Shown piece after piece: positions 7,245 through 8,823 of a stretch of DNA of 8,823 nt. The DNA lies in contig JAUMXS010000052.1 of NCBI GenBank assembly GCA_030528965.1, positions 1 to 8,823 of the forward strand, written 5' to 3'. The position numbers were made by a program, and so were the translations under genes. The DNA comes from Eubacteriales bacterium (lineage in GTDB: Bacteria > Bacillota > Clostridia > Oscillospirales > Oscillospiraceae). The notes beneath the pieces are model-generated. The model had not been told where the DNA came from and searched no databases. It saw only the letters and a program-made list of their open reading frames with translations. The stretch's first letter is position 1. Each line of letters begins with the position of its first letter.

Positions 7245-7919
7245 ATGGAAAAATGGAAGTGCAAAGTTTGCGGTTATGTTCATGAAGGACCTCTGCCCGC
7301 CGGTTTCAAATGCCCGATCTGCAAGCAGTCGGCAAAATCTTTTGTGAAGATTGAAGAGCCTGCCGCCCCTGTTGAAGGTGGTGCGGGAAAATATGCGGGC
7401 ACCCAGACGGAAAAGAATCTGGAGGCAGCTTTCGCCGGAGAATCTCAGGCCCGGAATAAATACACCTATTTTGCCTCGGTTGCCCAGGGTGAGGGCTATG
7501 AACAGATCGCGGCCCTGTTTCTGAAGACTGCCGAAAACGAGCGAGAGCATGCCAAGATGTGGTTCAAGGAACTGTCCGGCATTGGCAATACCGCCGAGAA
7601 CCTGCTCCATGCCGCTGAAGGCGAGAATTATGAGTGGACGGATATGTACGACGGCTTTGCCAAGACCGCGGAGGCCGAAGGCTTCCCCGAACTGGCCGCC
7701 AAGTTCCGGATGGTTGCCGCAATTGAAAAGCATCATGAGGAGCGCTACCGCGCCCTTCTGAAGAATGTGGAGATGGCGGAAGTCTTTGCGAAGAGCGAAG
7801 TCAAGGTTTGGGAATGCCGTAACTGCGGCCACATCGTGGTCGGTACCGCAGCACCGGAAGTCTGCCCGACCTGCCTGTATTCCCGCAACTTCTTCGAGAT
7901 TAACGCAGAAAACTATTAA
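7245..7919 (+). CDS. Rubrerythrin with rubredoxin-type domains at both ends
   Basis: Rubrerythrins are cytoplasmic non-haem iron proteins of anaerobes that reduce hydrogen peroxide to water with electrons delivered through rubredoxin-type Fe(SCys)4 sites. The 224-residue chain has three parts. The first is an N-terminal rubredoxin-like site with C6, C9, C23 and C26. The middle is a ferritin-like diiron domain (about 54-175) with expected ligands E66, E99, H102, E127, E130, E161 and H164. The last is a C-terminal rubredoxin-like site with C191, C194, C207 and C210. Classical rubrerythrin has only the C-terminal site and 'reverse' rubrerythrin only the N-terminal one; this protein has both, and every ligand looks intact. 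It has its own strong promoter and terminator, so it is probably monocistronic. The Trx-TrxR gene follows 190 nt later on the same strand. Confidence 0.97.
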   Translation: MEKWKCKVCGYVHEGPLPAGFKCPICKQSAKSFVKIEEPAAPVEGGAGKYAGTQTEKNLEAAFAGESQARNKYTYFASVAQGEGYEQIAALFLKTAENEREHAKMWFKELSGIGNTAENLLHAAEGENYEWTDMYDGFAKTAEAEGFPELAAKFRMVAAIEKHHEERYRALLKNVEMAEVFAKSEVKVWECRNCGHIVVGTAAPEVCPTCLYSRNFFEINAENY

Positions 7920-7943
7920 TCTCTGCGTATTGTCCGGGAAAAA

Positions 7944-7973
7944 CCCGCCGCATAAGACCGCGGCGGGCTTTTT
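7944..7973 (+). terminator. Rho-independent terminator after rubrerythrin
   Basis: A perfect 8-bp GC-rich stem (CCCGCCGC at 7944-7951 with GCGGCGGG at 7960-7967), an 8-nt loop, one C and then five T. It starts 24 nt after the stop codon. The A-run before the stem could also give weak termination on the other strand. Confidence 0.9.
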
Positions 7974-8038
7974 CAAAAGGCGGAAGATGATGCGGAAGAG
8001 TATTATGCTGCGATGATGCGCCCGACTGTAATATGAGA

Positions 8039-8062
8039 TCATGCGTATGTACATACAGATGA
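8039..8062. promoter_or_regulatory. Interrupted palindrome upstream of the Trx-TrxR gene (possible operator)
   Basis: The core GTATGTACATAC (8045-8056) is a perfect 12-bp palindrome. Outer arms TCAT (8039-8042) and ATGA (8059-8062) are also complementary, so 20 of 24 positions match. It lies about 50 nt before the ATG, and just after a TAATAT (8029-8034) that could serve as a -10, though no good -35 is seen. Operator function is inference. Confidence 0.32.
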
Positions 8063-8109
8063 AAAAGAAAACCGGGCATACTAAGGCAAAAAGAAATGAG
8101 GCTTGAGAC

Positions 8110-8823
8110 ATGGCAGTTTTACAGATGAATGCGGAACTTTACAGAAAAACGATCCGGGAGTCGGATAAACCGGTTCTTGTAGAGTTCTGGGCACCCTGGT
8201 GTTCATATTGCCGCCGCCTTGCCCCGGCGCTGGCACAGATGGCCAGAGAATACGAGGATACTCTGCTGATCGGACAGCTCAACATCGATGATGAGACCCA
8301 GCTTGCCCTTGCGGAGAAGATCGAACTCGTACCCACACTGCTGCTCTATCGGAACAGCGAACTGCTCGGCTCCATCGTGGCCCCGGAATCGAAGGCACAG
8401 TTGGAGAACTTTCTCGATGAGAACATGAGCGGGTGGAGAGAAAAGAATGACGTGTCGGAACACGTTCACGATATGATCGTTATCGGCGGAGGCCCCGCCG
8501 GATACACGGCGGCGCTGTATGCCGCGAGAGCGGGCCTCGATACCGTGGTATTGGAGAAACTGTCGGCAGGCGGCCAGATGGCTCTTACCGATAAGATCGA
8601 AAACTATCCGGGCTTCGAAGAGAGCGTGGATGGTTTTGAACTGGGAGAAAAGATGCGCCGCGGCGCAGAAAAATTCGGTGTCCGGACCCAGATAACGGAA
8701 GTGACGAGCGTTTCCCTTTCCGGTGAAATTAAAAAAGTCGTGACCAGCGAGGGTGCGCTGTACGGAAAAACGATCGTTCTTGCCACCGGAGCCAGTCCCA
8801 AAGAACTGGGTGTTGAGGGTGAA
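8110..8823 (+). CDS. Thioredoxin-thioredoxin reductase fusion (3'-truncated by window edge)
   Basis: One open frame of 238 codons runs off the right edge without a stop. Residues 1-105 are a thioredoxin fold: VLVEFWAPWCSYCRRLAP with active-site C31 and C34, and cis-proline P75 in LVPTLLLY. A linker of about 15 mostly polar residues (106-120) leads into the FAD domain of a thioredoxin reductase: IVIGGGPAGYTAALYAARAG (123-142), GGQM (154-157), IENYPGF (163-169) and IVLATGASPKELGVEGE (222-238). The NADPH domain and reductase CxxC would lie beyond the window. The enzyme should pass electrons from NADPH through FAD to disulfides. The active site is CSYC, not the usual CGPC. The ATG at 8110-8112 follows TGAGG by 8 nt. 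I checked frame continuity codon by codon across the junction. Confidence 0.95.
   Translation, partial: MAVLQMNAELYRKTIRESDKPVLVEFWAPWCSYCRRLAPALAQMAREYEDTLLIGQLNIDDETQLALAEKIELVPTLLLYRNSELLGSIVAPESKAQLENFLDENMSGWREKNDVSEHVHDMIVIGGGPAGYTAALYAARAGLDTVVLEKLSAGGQMALTDKIENYPGFEESVDGFELGEKMRRGAEKFGVRTQITEVTSVSLSGEIKKVVTSEGALYGKTIVLATGASPKELGVEGE

Noticed and set aside
7212..8111. A 299-codon minus-strand frame antisense to rubrerythrin
   Set aside because: It crosses the rubrerythrin terminator and promoter-proximal leader, and the plus strand holds intact metal-ligand motifs.

Overview
The window looks like a chromosomal segment of a strictly anaerobic, moderately GC-rich Firmicute, most probably a gut-type clostridium (Oscillospirales-like). 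The reasons are a Firmicutes-style RecA, a DUF1385/YqhQ membrane protein next to prmC, strong AAGGAG-type ribosome binding sites with several TTG and GTG starts, an anaerobe-type rubrerythrin, and a thioredoxin joined to thioredoxin reductase. The taxonomic guess is inference; the gene content is read directly. No rRNA, tRNA, CRISPR array, transposase or other mobile-element signature was seen.

Left arm (about 1-6926, all on the minus strand, so transcribed from right to left): in transcription order, a predicted lipoprotein with repeated calcium-loop-like motifs, an OmpR-type response regulator, a membrane sensor histidine kinase, a DUF1385 membrane protein, PrmC (release-factor glutamine methyltransferase), RecA, and RecX (cut by the left edge). 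Gaps are only 26 to 71 nt, recX overlaps recA by 17 nt, and no rho-independent terminator is visible between the genes. The arm may be one long transcript or several overlapping ones. The first three genes look like a signalling module: an extracytoplasmic lipoprotein plus a two-component pair. The last four are housekeeping genes for translation termination, recombination and an unknown membrane function.

Centre (6927-7244): a divergent intergenic region of 318 nt. It carries a near-consensus sigma-A promoter (TTGACA, 17 nt, TATACT) reading right into rubrerythrin. It also carries a probable extended -10 promoter reading left into the lipoprotein, with a perfect 15-bp inverted repeat over the expected start site.

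Right arm (7245-8823, plus strand): a rubrerythrin with a rubredoxin-type iron site at both ends, followed by a clear intrinsic terminator. Then comes a gene running off the right edge that encodes a thioredoxin domain (active site WCSYC) fused in frame to the N-terminal part of a thioredoxin reductase. Both genes serve peroxide and disulfide reduction, so this arm reads as a small redox-defence neighbourhood. The most unusual items are the Trx-TrxR fusion, the doubly rubredoxin-capped rubrerythrin, and the propeller-like lipoprotein leading a two-component operon that reads into recA.
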